A DNA stretch of 15,208 nt from positions 1 through 15,208 of the forward strand of contig JALVMZ010000234.1 in NCBI GenBank assembly GCA_027032655.1, read 5' to 3'. The stretch is from Desulfobacteraceae bacterium. GTDB taxonomy: Bacteria > Desulfobacterota > DSM-4660 > Desulfatiglandales > JALVMZ01. Shown piece by piece: positions 14,548 through 15,208 of this stretch. The position numbers and the translations under genes are program-made. The stretch's first letter is position 1. Each line of letters opens with the position of its first letter. A model generated the notes under the pieces. The model did not search any database, was not told the origin of the DNA, and was given only the letters and a program-made list of their open reading frames with translations.

Positions 14548-14716
14548 GAGAGCTTTGCAAAAATTAACCATATAGTCCATTCCTCATCCTGAAAGTGTTG
14601 ATACAGTTATTTTCGTCATCCTGAGGGTGGCCAAAGGACACCCGAAGGATCTCATGAGATGCTTCGGGACTTATGTCCCTCAGCATGACAATTAAGGTAA
14701 TTTTTGCAAAGCTCTC
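14548..14716. mobile_element. MITE-like element, copy C, between convergent genes
   Basis: A 169-bp unit with perfect 17-bp terminal inverted repeats: GAGAGCTTTGCAAAAAT (14548-14564) and ATTTTTGCAAAGCTCTC (14700-14716). The palindromic core spans 14614-14690 (GTCATCCTGAGGG ... CCCTCAGCATGAC), with an intact inner arm CCGAAGGATCTCATGAGATG paired to its other half. An extra partial left arm (TCATCCTGAAAGTG, about 14583-14596) lies before the core, a duplication absent from copies A and B. It occupies nearly the whole gap between the dehydrogenase stop (14530) and the stop of the minus-strand gene (14719-14721), where its hairpin could end transcription from both sides. Confidence 0.8.
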
Positions 14717-14718
14717 TC

Positions 14719-15208
14719 TTATTCTATTATAAAATGTAGTTGTGAGACCTTGACATTAAGGTCTTTTTGTTTGAAAAATTCCTCCAGTTCTTTTCTCTTC
14801 TCATTTCCATTTATTTTAAATGAGATGATTATCTCTTTGACATTATTTTTCTTTATAATTTCTTCAATATCTTCTATGCCTCCTAAGACAGGATAACCCT
14901 GGATATTTCTATCTTTCTTTCCGGGGTCATCATCTATAAAACCCACCAGAGATAGATTGAGAGCTCTATTATTTTCAATCTCCTTCATAACCAGATGCCC
15001 TCCAGAACCCGCCCCATAAATCACAGCGTGTCTTCCTGTCTGTTTCCCCCTCTTTGTTCCCTCATCCACAAGTCTGAAAGACAGTCTGGAAAGAGAAACC
15101 AGGAGCAATAAAAGCATCCAGTATATTATAAATACCGCCCTTGAAAAGCTGTGAAATCTATATAAAAACAGGAGTATAAGTATTGACAGGACCGTGCCCA
15201 GAGTTATT
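14719..15208 (-). CDS. Membrane protein with Rossmann (CoA_binding_3-like) domain, 5' end outside window
   Basis: The frame stays open to the window edge, so the ATG at 15117 is probably internal: upstream codons read L-Y-R-F-H-S-F-S-R-A-V-F-I-I-Y-W, continuing a membrane helix. After the last hydrophobic helix (L-L-L-L-L-V-S-L-S-R-L-S-F-R-L-V-D-E) comes a Rossmann start V-I-Y-G-A-G-S-G-G and G-F-I-D-D-D-P-G-K-K, as in the nucleotide-binding part of polysaccharide enzymes. The protein stops soon after this domain, without the SDR epimerase/dehydratase domain of CapD/WbpM-like proteins. That ending fits WecA/MraY-like glycosyl-phosphate transferases carrying this domain at their C terminus, which is my preferred reading; the catalytic part would be outside the window. 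The stop lies 2 nt past repeat copy C. Confidence 0.75.
   Translation of the reverse strand, partial: ITLGTVLSILILLFLYRFHSFSRAVFIIYWMLLLLLVSLSRLSFRLVDEGTKRGKQTGRHAVIYGAGSGGHLVMKEIENNRALNLSLVGFIDDDPGKKDRNIQGYPVLGGIEDIEEIIKKNNVKEIIISFKINGNEKRKELEEFFKQKDLNVKVSQLHFIIE

Overview
This is a bacterial chromosome segment with an AT-leaning composition. It carries a conserved housekeeping operon, a small accessory stretch and an electron-transfer/acyl-CoA oxidation module. The gene order rplU-rpmA-obgE-proB-proA-nadD-rsfS, the M48 metalloprotease with TPR repeats, and an EtfBA/acyl-CoA dehydrogenase pair suggest a Gram-negative, probably anaerobic bacterium of the Desulfobacterota or a nearby candidate phylum. 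That placement is inference from gene order and protein flavour only.

Layout. (1) Positions 1-1173: the 3' part of a tyrosine recombinase gene, followed 11 nt later by tRNA-Arg(CCU). (2) Positions 1197-7662, + strand: a good sigma-70-type promoter, then rplU, rpmA, obgE, proB, proA, nadD, rsfS and an M48 protease gene. These are tightly packed with overlaps or gaps of a few bases, so probably one transcript. It joins ribosome parts and ribosome-linked factors (L21, L27, Obg, RsfS) with the first two steps of proline synthesis and an NAD synthesis step. (3) Positions 7665-10857, - strand: a large membrane protein made of four DUF898-like repeats fused to TPRs and an unrecognised C-terminal domain, with its own strong promoter; then a protein with eight near-identical 14-residue coiled-coil repeats and a PD-(D/E)XK-like C-terminal domain. 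(4) Positions 10858-11529: a 672-bp stretch with no gene I can support. It holds small hairpins and a MITE-like repeat. (5) Positions 11530-14530, + strand: etfB, etfA and an acyl-CoA dehydrogenase, most likely working as a unit in which the dehydrogenase passes electrons to the flavoprotein. (6) Positions 14719-15208, - strand: the 3' part of a membrane protein with a Rossmann (CoA_binding_3-like) domain, typical of surface polysaccharide or lipid-carrier sugar enzymes.

The most notable non-coding signal is a dispersed palindromic repeat present three times (about 11341, 13297 and 14614). It lies before, inside and after the etfBA-dehydrogenase module. Two copies are wrapped in 16-17 bp terminal inverted repeats (GAGAGCTTTGCAAAAAT), making MITE-like units of about 170 bp. 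I see no complete novel defence or biosynthetic system; the best leads are this repeat family, the DUF898-TPR fusion and the coiled-coil nuclease-like protein.
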